Shown piece by piece: positions 1 through 5,397 of a stretch of 6,483 nucleotides of DNA (the first letter of the stretch is position 1; every line of letters begins with the position of its first letter). The notes under the pieces are model-generated. The model was not told the origin of the DNA. It searched no databases and saw only the letters and a list, made by a program, of their open reading frames with translations. The translations under genes and the position numbers were made by a program. This stretch comes from Blastococcus sp. (GTDB lineage Bacteria; Actinomycetota; Actinomycetes; Mycobacteriales; Geodermatophilaceae): assembly GCA_025963345.1 (NCBI GenBank), contig JAOPUS010000254.1, positions 1 to 6,483 of the forward strand, read 5' to 3'.

Positions 1-1
1 C

Positions 2-349
2 CGCGGCCAGCACGCGGCCCGGAGGCACTGAGGCCAGTCCCGGCACCGCATCCAGCGCCGCGGCGGCGACGTCGGGCCGGTGCACCGCCAGGGCGAGGCC
101 GCCCCGGAGGATGCGCAGGTCCGGCCAGGTGGGGAAGCGCTCCACGGCCCGGTCCACCGCGGCGCCGAGGGCCAGCAGTTCCTCCGGCCGGCCACCGGTG
201 AGCATCACCTCGCGGTGGCGCAGCGTCAGCACCTCGCCGGCCGCCGACGGGCTGGCGGGGTCGGCCGTGGCCTCCCGCTCGGTCCGTCGGCGGCTGACCG
301 CCGCCAGGTCGGCCGGGAAGCCGACTGGGGACGCCAGCAGTTCGTTCAC
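2..349 (-). CDS. TPR-like helical-repeat protein, N-terminal fragment (cut by the left window edge)
   Basis: This open frame begins at GTG 349-347, overlapping the TGA of the DUF4331 gene (346-348) in a GTGA junction. It runs 116 codons without a stop to the window edge. An adjacent in-frame GTG at 350-352 is an equally possible start. No strong ribosome binding site precedes it, so translation probably depends on coupling to the upstream gene. After a polar N-terminus (residues 1-38), the protein shows amphipathic, Ala/Leu-rich paired helices: about 40-50 (LTLRHREVML), 55-72 (EELLALGAAVDRAVERF) and 77-100 (DLRILRGGLALAVHRPDVAA). The spacing and the WPDLR...LA pattern resemble tetratricopeptide repeats, which usually mediate protein-protein contacts. 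No signal peptide or membrane segment is visible. The TPR label rests on pattern alone. The overlap suggests it works with the DUF4331 protein, but its function is unknown. Confidence 0.6.
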   Translation of the reverse strand, partial: MNELLASPVGFPADLAAVSRRRTEREATADPASPSAAGEVLTLRHREVMLTGGRPEELLALGAAVDRAVERFPTWPDLRILRGGLALAVHRPDVAAAALDAVPGLASVPPGRVLAA

Positions 350-1908
350 CACGGCTCGGCCAGATACGGGAACGTCGTCAGGAACGGCTTGTCGTTGGCG
401 AGCGGGTTGGGCGGCGTCTTCGGGGTGATCGGGGCGGCGTCCCAGAGCGACTGGTCGTTGAGCGTCTCCACCGAGTAGCCGCCCGGCCCGAGCGGGGCGG
501 CCATGTCGAGGAACATCGACAGGAACCGGGTGGCGACCTGGTCCTCCGGCCGGCGGCCGAACGGCCACGTGCCGGTGGTGTCCATGTCGATCCCGCAGAC
601 GTTGGGGATGAAGATCTCGAACGGCCGGCGCAACGGGATGTCGACGTTCGACCTCTTCCACGACTCGTCGGGCATCCGCAGCTCCTGGAAGATCAGCTTC
701 CGGCTGCGCGGGAAGGCCGCGGCGGCGGTCGAGTACGTCTTGTGCACCGACACCGGCGCGCCGTCGTGGTCGAAGACGCTGGCCAGCCCGAGCGCGGTCA
801 CCGACGGGCCGAATCCCCAGCCCAGGTGGGCCAGGCGCCGGACGAAGACCGGCGCCAGCCAGAAGTTGTTGGCCCCCAGCTGCCGGTTGTCCTCCCGCTC
901 GCTCAGGCCGGCGTCGGCGAACGGCTGGCCCACGGTGTCGACCAGCTTGTACTGCCGGAGTTCGTCGTCCAGGCGCCGCCGGCGCAGGAGAGCGACCGGG
1001 TTGTCCGTCCAGAGCGGGTCGTCCGGGATGGTCTCGATCTTCGCCGCCGCCTTGCGGACCCAGCTCTCGCCCCACACGTTGACCACCCGGTCCTCCTCCG
1101 GGTGCGCGGTGAGGAAACGGAGCGGGACCTCCAGGACGATCGCGTTGACGTTGATCCCGGCCTGGGCGTCCTCGCCGCTGTAGACGAACCGGTAGTTGCC
1201 GTCGGCGTCCTTGGCGAAGCTGTCGCCCTCCCAGGTCAGCGGGCCCTCGGGGAGGTCCAGCTTCACGCCGCGGCCGTGCTCGGGGAGGTCGGGGTTGACG
1301 TTGAACAGGGTGTTGCCGTCGAGTTCCAGGAGCGTCTTCGGGATCGCCAGTTCGCGCACGTCCTGCCGCGCCTGCGGCACCTCGTAGAACTGCGGGGCGT
1401 AGTTGATCGAGCGGAAGAAGCCGGTCAGGTCGTTGAAGAAGGCGTCGTCCCGCCCGCCCAGGTAGGCGGTGATCTCCGCGCCGGACGGCGCCCGGACGGT
1501 CGTGACCTCGTTCGTCGGCACCCACTCGGTGAAGTCCCCGCCGGGGAAGCCGGTGAACCGCACCGTCGCCGTCCCGGCCTCGTCCACCGTCACCCGGATC
1601 TCCGCCGCGTCGCGCTGGCCGAGGTAGTGGTCTTTCATGGCGTCGAAGTACCGGGTCAGTGCGGCGAGGCTCCAGTCCTCCGCCGCCGGGCGGACCGAGC
1701 GCGCGTGCGGGTTGACCTGCAGCCGGTACAGCATGTCGGTGTCGAACACGCCCGCCTCGGGAACGGCGGCGAAGGTCAGCGCGAGCACCACCTTCTCCTC
1801 GTCGGTGGCGTCGCTGGGGTAGCCGAACATGTCGTAGACGTCGGCGGCGCTCATGTCGACGTCGGAGAAGATGCTGTTGACCGAGTTCGGGTCGTTGTGG
1901 TCGGCCAC
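346..1908 (-). CDS. DUF4331 family protein
   Basis: A 520-residue protein starting at GTG 1908-1906, with a GGGGGA ribosome binding site at 1913-1918 four bases upstream. It matches the DUF4331 pattern in several places: an N-terminal ADVYDMFGYPSD segment (22-33, like the family's usual DxYAFPSP), FDTDMLYRLQVNP (55-67), GGRDDAFFNDLTGFF (151-165), NAIVLEVPLRFL (255-266) and VWGES (278-282). The biochemical role of DUF4331 is not established, so none is assigned. Many family members carry a secretion signal and a SHREAP-like opening. This one starts MADHNDPNS, has no hydrophobic N-terminal segment, and is probably cytoplasmic. The C-terminal half (about 300-520) is less typical and may hold lineage-specific sequence. 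It is the middle visible gene of the leftward group, 61 bases after the SRPBCC gene, and it overlaps the next gene by four bases. Family assignment is fairly sure; function is unknown. Confidence 0.85.
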   Translation of the reverse strand: MADHNDPNSVNSIFSDVDMSAADVYDMFGYPSDATDEEKVVLALTFAAVPEAGVFDTDMLYRLQVNPHARSVRPAAEDWSLAALTRYFDAMKDHYLGQRDAAEIRVTVDEAGTATVRFTGFPGGDFTEWVPTNEVTTVRAPSGAEITAYLGGRDDAFFNDLTGFFRSINYAPQFYEVPQARQDVRELAIPKTLLELDGNTLFNVNPDLPEHGRGVKLDLPEGPLTWEGDSFAKDADGNYRFVYSGEDAQAGINVNAIVLEVPLRFLTAHPEEDRVVNVWGESWVRKAAAKIETIPDDPLWTDNPVALLRRRRLDDELRQYKLVDTVGQPFADAGLSEREDNRQLGANNFWLAPVFVRRLAHLGWGFGPSVTALGLASVFDHDGAPVSVHKTYSTAAAAFPRSRKLIFQELRMPDESWKRSNVDIPLRRPFEIFIPNVCGIDMDTTGTWPFGRRPEDQVATRFLSMFLDMAAPLGPGGYSVETLNDQSLWDAAPITPKTPPNPLANDKPFLTTFPYLAEPW

Positions 1909-1939
1909 GCTGTCCCCCAGTTCGGTGGTGGTCGGGATC

Positions 1940-1962
1940 GGCCGTCCCCGCCGGGGGAGGCC
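1940..1962 (-). other. Stem-loop between the SRPBCC and DUF4331 genes
   Basis: In the 61-base gap between the leftward SRPBCC stop (1970-1972) and the DUF4331 start (1908), GGCC (1940-1943) plus TCCCC (1945-1949) pairs with GGGGA (1954-1958) plus GGCC (1959-1962). This makes nine base pairs with one bulged base and a four-base loop. No T-run follows in the direction of transcription, so it is not a classic intrinsic terminator. It could attenuate transcription, stabilise the upstream message end, or be an incidental GC-rich fold. Confidence 0.4.
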
Positions 1963-1969
1963 GCGGGGT

Positions 1970-2428
1970 CTAGGACGGCGTCCGCGACCGGCTCTCCAGC
2001 CGCCGCAGGGACCGCCTCAGGTCGCGGGCGAAATAGCCGCCGCCGCCGAGGCTCAGGAGCGCGTCGAACACCCGGCCCTTCGTCGTCGTCGGCACCCGCA
2101 CGATCGTGAGGTCGACGTGGCAGCCACCTGCGCCGTCGGACTCCACCCGGTAGGTCCAGCGGCTCCCCGGGCCGAAGGCGTTGCTGTCGAGCACGTCGAG
2201 GGTGACCACGTCGGGCACCGACCAGTCGTAGCGCAGCCGCTGCCAGACACCGCCCGCGGCGGATCCCTCGGTGACCTCGGCCCAGGTGTCACCGCGGTCG
2301 TGCACGGTGAAGTGGCTGGGGTCGCTGGCACCCCAGATCTCCGCGCGCCCGGAACCGAAGTCGGTGAGCGCCGCGACGAACTGTTCCGGAGGCACCGCGC
2401 CGTGGGCGCGGACATGGACCCGGCCCAT
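1970..2428 (-). CDS. SRPBCC (START/polyketide cyclase-like) family protein
   Basis: A 152-residue protein starting at ATG 2428-2426. This start is chosen because GGAGG lies seven bases upstream (complement of 2436-2440) and the family fold begins directly there. The in-frame extension to 2569 adds 47 residues of Cys/His/Arg-rich sequence with no family resemblance. The protein follows the SRPBCC layout: strand 1 (MGRVHVRAHG), the helix segment PPEQFVAALTDF (14-25), DPSHFTVHDRGDTWAEVTEG, the WxRxRYDWS-like WQRLRYDWS strand, DSNAFGPGSRW, and a long C-terminal helix (YFARDLRRSLRRLE). SRPBCC proteins have a deep hydrophobic pocket for lipids, polyketides or other apolar ligands. Some are enzymes and others are carriers, and which applies here cannot be told. 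It is probably cytoplasmic and is the first gene of the leftward group. A lipid ligand would fit the divergent fatty-acid dioxygenase operon, but that is inference. Confidence 0.85.
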   Translation of the reverse strand: MGRVHVRAHGAVPPEQFVAALTDFGSGRAEIWGASDPSHFTVHDRGDTWAEVTEGSAAGGVWQRLRYDWSVPDVVTLDVLDSNAFGPGSRWTYRVESDGAGGCHVDLTIVRVPTTTKGRVFDALLSLGGGGYFARDLRRSLRRLESRSRTPS

Positions 2429-2532
2429 GGCTCCCCCTCCGTGCGGATGGCGCTCGTGCTGTTCTGCCGCAGTTCGGCTGAATTGGTGCAGAAATTGTTC
2501 TGGGTGGCCGACGGTGACGCATTCGGCGTTCC

Positions 2533-2550
2533 GCTCGGCTATGACCGAGC
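2533..2550. promoter_or_regulatory. Inverted repeat, possible operator for the leftward group
   Basis: GCTCGG (2533-2538) and CCGAGC (2545-2550) form a perfect six-base inverted repeat with a six-base centre. Each side is bordered by a GCGTTC copy (2526-2531 and 2552-2557). It lies just downstream of the candidate leftward promoter, where a repressor would block it. It could also fold as a small hairpin in the leader RNA. Confidence 0.3.
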
Positions 2551-2579
2551 AGCGTTCACGCACCGTCATTTCCTGTCAA
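2551..2579 (-). promoter_or_regulatory. Candidate promoter for the SRPBCC-DUF4331-TPR group
   Basis: On the minus strand TTGACA (2579-2574) is a perfect -35 consensus. Seventeen bases later, AACGCT (2556-2551) keeps only the second-position A and the final T of a -10 hexamer. Transcription would start near 2545, giving a leader of about 115 bases before the SRPBCC ATG. The good -35 and spacing favour it; the weak -10 keeps confidence low. Confidence 0.3.
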
Positions 2580-2611
2580 GGCGTTCGAGGTCCGTGACCG
2601 GCATGGTGGAC

Positions 2612-2650
2612 GGCCGTGGCCGGCGCCGCCGACTGCGCGGCGCCACGGCC
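2612..2650. other. Long GC-rich stem-loop in the divergent region
   Basis: GGCCGT (2612-2617) pairs with ACGGCC (2645-2650), and GGCGCCGC (2622-2629) pairs with GCGGCGCC (2637-2644). That gives 14 base pairs with a four-base bulge (2618-2621) and a seven-base loop. No T-run follows on either strand, so it is not a standard intrinsic terminator. Its position near the middle of the intergenic region would let it separate the two divergent transcription units, or it may be the remnant end of a lost gene. Confidence 0.5.
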
Positions 2651-2660
2651 CCTCGGGGCG

Positions 2661-2687
2661 CTGAGAGGCTGGGCGCGGAGCCTCTAG
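2661..2687. other. Second stem-loop, directly after the first
   Basis: AGAGGCT (2664-2670) pairs perfectly with AGCCTCT (2679-2685) across an eight-base loop. CT (2661-2662) and AG (2686-2687) extend it to nine pairs if G2663 is bulged. It lies eleven bases from the larger stem-loop, so the two form a tandem. No T-run follows. Confidence 0.4.
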
Positions 2688-2744
2688 GAAGCATCCCTGA
2701 GCGCCGGCAGGGGTGGTCCGCGAATTCTCGGCAATGGCGAGCAA

Positions 2745-2766
2745 CCCCCTTGTGATCATGCGGGGG
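2745..2766. promoter_or_regulatory. 22-base symmetric element CCCCC-N3-TGATCA-N3-GGGGG
   Basis: CCCCC (2745-2749) and GGGGG (2762-2766) are placed exactly symmetrically around the palindrome TGATCA (2753-2758). A 22-base dyad of this kind is typical of sites for dimeric regulators. It overlaps the candidate -35 of the rightward operon at 2750-2755. Which regulator, if any, binds is unknown. Confidence 0.35.
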
Positions 2767-2778
2767 CGGGAGGAATCT
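2750..2778 (+). promoter_or_regulatory. Weak candidate promoter for the rightward operon
   Basis: TTGTGA (2750-2755) resembles a -35 box, and GAATCT (2773-2778), 17 bases later, keeps the A2 and T6 of a -10. The leader would be about 185 bases. Nothing closer to the 2972 start looks better by eye, so the true promoter could be an extracytoplasmic-function sigma type that was not recognised. Confidence 0.2.
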
Positions 2779-2797
2779 GTGCGCCGCCGGAAGAAAA

Positions 2798-2856
2798 GAA
2801 CCGGTGCGCCATCCATTCAGGGGGAACTCGAACCGGTGCCCGTCCGGGGACCGGTG
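2798..2856. repeat. Repeated GAACCGGTGC boxes upstream of the rightward operon
   Basis: GAACCGGTGC occurs exactly at 2798-2807 and at 2830-2839. A shorter GACCGGTG copy lies at 2849-2856. Each contains the palindrome ACCGGT. The two perfect copies are 32 bases apart, close to three helical turns, so proteins bound to them would lie on the same DNA face. They may be regulator-binding boxes, although ACCGGT is not rare in GC-rich DNA. Confidence 0.3.
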
Positions 2857-2971
2857 ATCGGTGCATGTCCGTCGACGGTGAACTGCATTTTCTCTTCCGT
2901 GCCGAATGTGCACCGTGCGCGTACGCCTCCGCTGAATTCGCCCGGTGCGGGCCGGGCGGGGGAGGACCGCA

Positions 2972-3367
2972 GTGTCGGCCATCGCAACCATCGGGACGAC
3001 GGCCCGCTACGCGCTCGGGGGCGTCCGCATCATCGCCGGCACGACAGGTCTGCTGGCCCCCGCGATGATCATCAGCCGCTTCGGCGACGGCAACCCCGCC
3101 GCCAACCCCGCCGCGATCTACGGGCTGCGGCTGTTCGGGATCCGGACGGTGTTCATCGGGCTCGACCTGATCCGGCTGCACGGCCGCGACCTCGACCGGG
3201 CGCTCCGGGCGGCGCCGATCATCCATGCCAGTGACACCGCGACGGTGCTGGCGCTCCAGCGCAACAAGCAACTGTCCCCGGAGCGCGCCCGCCCCCTCTT
3301 GCTGATCTCGGGACTGAACACGGTCCTGGCGGTAACCGCCTACCTGGCCGCGCGGAGGAGCCGGTAG
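2972..3367 (+). CDS. Small integral membrane protein (DUF4267-like)
   Basis: A 131-residue protein starting at GTG 2972, six bases after GGAGG (2961-2965). A GTG at 2945 in the same frame has no such site and adds only Arg/Gly-rich residues. Hydrophobic segments are at about 15-34 (following ARYALGGVR), 47-67 (AIYGLRLFGIRTVFIGLDLI), a shorter one at 82-95 around HASDTATVLAL, and 108-127 (PLLLISGLNTVLAVTAYLAA), giving three to four membrane helices. The order of a GxxRIIAGxxGLLAP helix, a small loop, an RLFGxRxxFIGL helix, a polar xxDxxT helix and a C-terminal helix resembles the DUF4267-type family of small membrane proteins, whose function is unknown. Its TAG stop overlaps the next gene's GTG by one base, so it is the first gene of the oxidoreductase/dioxygenase operon. 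It may anchor or protect at the membrane where lipid substrate lies, but that is inference. Confidence 0.8.
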   Translation: MSAIATIGTTARYALGGVRIIAGTTGLLAPAMIISRFGDGNPAANPAAIYGLRLFGIRTVFIGLDLIRLHGRDLDRALRAAPIIHASDTATVLALQRNKQLSPERARPLLLISGLNTVLAVTAYLAARRSR

Positions 3368-5397
3368 TGACCGGCCCGGCCGGCGCCGAGACCTTCGACT
3401 ACGTCGTCGTCGGCTCCGGCGCCGGGGGCGGTCCGGTCGCGGCGAACCTGGCCGAGGCCGGCCACCGGGTGCTGCTCCTCGAGGCCGGGCTCGACCCGGA
3501 GGACGACGACTACCGGGTGCCGGCTTTCCACGGCCGTGCGAGCGAGCACCCCGGGATGAGCTGGCCGTTCTACGTCCGCCACTTCGACGACAGCGCCCAG
3601 CAGGAGCGGGACGAGAAGTTCGTGCCCGAGCAGGACGGCGTCCTGTATCCGCGCTCGGGCACCCTCGGCGGCTGCACGGCCCACAACGCGATGATCACCG
3701 TGTACCCGCACGACGCCGACTGGGACGGCATCGCCGCGGCCACCGGCGACCCGAGCTGGCGGGCGACGGAGATGCGCCGGTGGTTCGAGCGGCTCGAGGC
3801 CTGCCAGTACAAGCGCCGTCCGCGGATGCTGCCGCGGCAGCCGTGGCTGGCCCGGCTGTTGGCGGCGCTGCCGTTCGTGAGCGACAAGTACGTCAACCGC
3901 AGCCGGCACGGCTTCGACGGCTGGCTGCACACGACCCTCGCCGACCCCGCGCTGGCCCTCGGCGACAAGCAGGTCATCTCGGTCATCAAGTCGGCCGCGG
4001 CGCGCAGTCTCGGGGACTTCCTGCGCCGCCCGCTGACCCCGTTCGAGGGGCTCAACAGCGCGGTCGACCCGAACGACTGGCGGGGCCGCACGCTGCCGGA
4101 GGGGCTCTGGCTGATCCCGCTCGCGGTGCGCAAAGGGCGGCGCAACGGCGCGCGGGAACGGATCCGGGACGTCGAACAGCGGCGGCCCGACCGGCTCGAC
4201 GTGCGCACCGGCGCCCTGGTCACCCGCGTGCTCTTCGACGACCCCGCGACCCCGGACGGCGACCCGGTCGCCACCGGCGTCGAGTACTTCGCCCAGCCGC
4301 ACGCCTACCGGGCCGACCCGGCAGCGGTGGCCGGAGGTCCGCCGGCACCGGTCCGGGTGCGGGCCCGCCGCGAGGTGATCCTCGCCGGGGGGGCGTTCAA
4401 CACCCCGCAGTTGCTGAAGCTCTCCGGCATTGGGCCGCGGGCCGAGCTCGACCGGTTCGGCATCCCGTGCCGCCGCGACCTGCCGGGCGTCGGGGAGAAC
4501 CTGCAGGACCGCTACGAGGTCGGCGTCGTCACCAAGATGCGCCGCAACTTCGCCCTGCTCGACGGCCTGACGTTCCGGCCTCCGGGCGAGGGGGAGGAGC
4601 CCGACCCCGGCTATCGCCAGTGGCAGGACGGCGAGGGGGTCTACACGACCAACGGCGCGCTGCTCGGGATCATCCGTCGCTCCCGGCCGGAGCTGACCAG
4701 CCCCGACCTGTTCATCTTCGGGCTGCCGGCCCGGTTCACCGGCTACTTCCCCGGCTACTCCGGCGGCCTCGCCCAGCAGTCCGACGTCTTCACCTGGGCG
4801 ATCCTCAAGGCGCACACGGCCAACCGCGCCGGCAGCGTCCTGCTGCGGTCGGCCGATCCGCGCGACACCCCCGACATCCGCTTCCGTTACTTCGAGGAGG
4901 GCGACGACACCGCGGGGGAGGACCTCGACGCGGTGGTCACCGGCATCGAGGTGGCCCGCTCGATCATGGCCAGCCTCGAGGACGACGTGGCCGCCGAACT
5001 GGTGCCGGGGCCGGCCGCGGACAGCCGTGAGGAGCTGCGGTCCTTCGTGCGCGATCAGGCCTGGGGCCACCACGCCTCGTGTACCGCTGCGATGGGCCCG
5101 GCGACCGATCCGCGCGCCGTCGTCGGCAGCGACTTCCGGGTGCACGGCACCACGGGACTGCGCGTGGTCGACGCCTCGGTGTTCCCGCGCATCCCCGGCT
5201 TCTTCATCGTCACCGCGATCTACATGGCGGCCGAGAAGGCCAGCGCCGCGATCCTGGCCGACGCGGCGCAGGACGCGGCGGCTCCCGCGTCGGCGCCGTC
5301 ATCGGTCTCCAGGCGACCCGATCTGCGGCACGTCCTCGCCCTGCTGCCCCATCCGCGCAAGCCCTCCCGCTCGACCGCCGTTCAGGAGACCCGATGA
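3367..5397 (+). CDS. FAD-dependent GMC family oxidoreductase
   Basis: A 676-residue flavoenzyme starting at GTG 3367, six bases after GGAGGAG (3354-3360). GMC enzymes (glucose, choline and cholesterol oxidases, many alcohol dehydrogenases) oxidise an alcohol to a carbonyl with FAD. Visible parts are the Rossmann dinucleotide fold DYVVVGSGAGGGPVAANLA with GxGxxG at 16-21 and ribose-binding E39, the LGGCTAHNAMI flavin loop (100-110), GMC signature 2 GAFNTPQLLKLSGIG (342-356), GVGENLQDRYEV soon after it, and the C-terminal motif WGHHASCTAAMG (566-577), where H569 aligns with catalytic His516 of glucose oxidase. In an ungapped alignment, the second catalytic His559 of glucose oxidase falls on F613. 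There is no signal peptide. The last 46 residues are an Ala/Pro/Arg-rich tail beyond the core. The family is clear; the substrate is not known. The operon suggests a fatty-acid-derived alcohol or related lipid. Confidence 0.95.
   Translation: MTGPAGAETFDYVVVGSGAGGGPVAANLAEAGHRVLLLEAGLDPEDDDYRVPAFHGRASEHPGMSWPFYVRHFDDSAQQERDEKFVPEQDGVLYPRSGTLGGCTAHNAMITVYPHDADWDGIAAATGDPSWRATEMRRWFERLEACQYKRRPRMLPRQPWLARLLAALPFVSDKYVNRSRHGFDGWLHTTLADPALALGDKQVISVIKSAAARSLGDFLRRPLTPFEGLNSAVDPNDWRGRTLPEGLWLIPLAVRKGRRNGARERIRDVEQRRPDRLDVRTGALVTRVLFDDPATPDGDPVATGVEYFAQPHAYRADPAAVAGGPPAPVRVRARREVILAGGAFNTPQLLKLSGIGPRAELDRFGIPCRRDLPGVGENLQDRYEVGVVTKMRRNFALLDGLTFRPPGEGEEPDPGYRQWQDGEGVYTTNGALLGIIRRSRPELTSPDLFIFGLPARFTGYFPGYSGGLAQQSDVFTWAILKAHTANRAGSVLLRSADPRDTPDIRFRYFEEGDDTAGEDLDAVVTGIEVARSIMASLEDDVAAELVPGPAADSREELRSFVRDQAWGHHASCTAAMGPATDPRAVVGSDFRVHGTTGLRVVDASVFPRIPGFFIVTAIYMAAEKASAAILADAAQDAAAPASAPSSVSRRPDLRHVLALLPHPRKPSRSTAVQETR

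Larger units (their letters stand above)
2429..2971. promoter_or_regulatory. 543-base divergent intergenic region
   Basis: No convincing gene lies between the SRPBCC start (2428, leftward) and the membrane-protein start (2972, rightward). Open frames crossing it give Arg/Pro/His-rich translations without actinomycete codon bias. Base composition is locally lower in GC (about 2480-2500, 2735-2830 and 2880-2940), which suits promoter DNA. It holds an inverted repeat at 2533-2550, two consecutive stem-loops at 2612-2687, a symmetric element at 2745-2766, repeated GAACCGGTGC boxes at 2798-2839, and a CGGTGCA/TGCACCG inverted pair at 2859-2865 and 2909-2915. Both gene groups must be transcribed from here or from within it. 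Confidence 0.7.

Noticed and set aside
742..2109. 455-codon open frame on the plus strand opposite the DUF4331 gene
   Set aside because: Antisense shadow; it crosses two leftward genes and has a repetitive Arg/Val/Gly translation without a recognisable family.
2429..2569. Extension of the SRPBCC protein to the upstream ATG at 2569
   Set aside because: The extra 47 residues lack family resemblance, and the internal ATG at 2428 has a strong GGAGG site and begins exactly at the fold.
2612..2687. Stem-loops as intrinsic terminators
   Set aside because: Neither is followed by a T-run on either strand, and no annotated gene ends next to them.
2823..2844. GGAAC (2823-2827) and CGTC (2841-2844) as an extracytoplasmic-function sigma promoter
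   Set aside because: The spacer is only 13 bases, shorter than the roughly 15-17 expected, so it was not called.
2566..2991. Possible small genes in the divergent region (minus 2566-2991 and 2756-3271, plus 2713-3234)
   Set aside because: Translations are Arg/His/Pro-rich, codon bias is absent, starts lack good ribosome binding sites, and two of them run into the membrane-protein gene.
3780..5030. 416-codon plus-strand frame within the GMC gene
   Set aside because: Wrong-frame reading of the GMC gene; the Arg/Ala/Pro/Gly-rich translation has no motif, whereas the annotated frame carries all GMC motifs.
3340..5145. 601-codon open frame on the minus strand opposite the GMC gene
   Set aside because: It is the antisense shadow of a clear FAD enzyme. 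The translation is rich in Arg, Gly, Val and Ala with no domain, as expected for GC-rich DNA.
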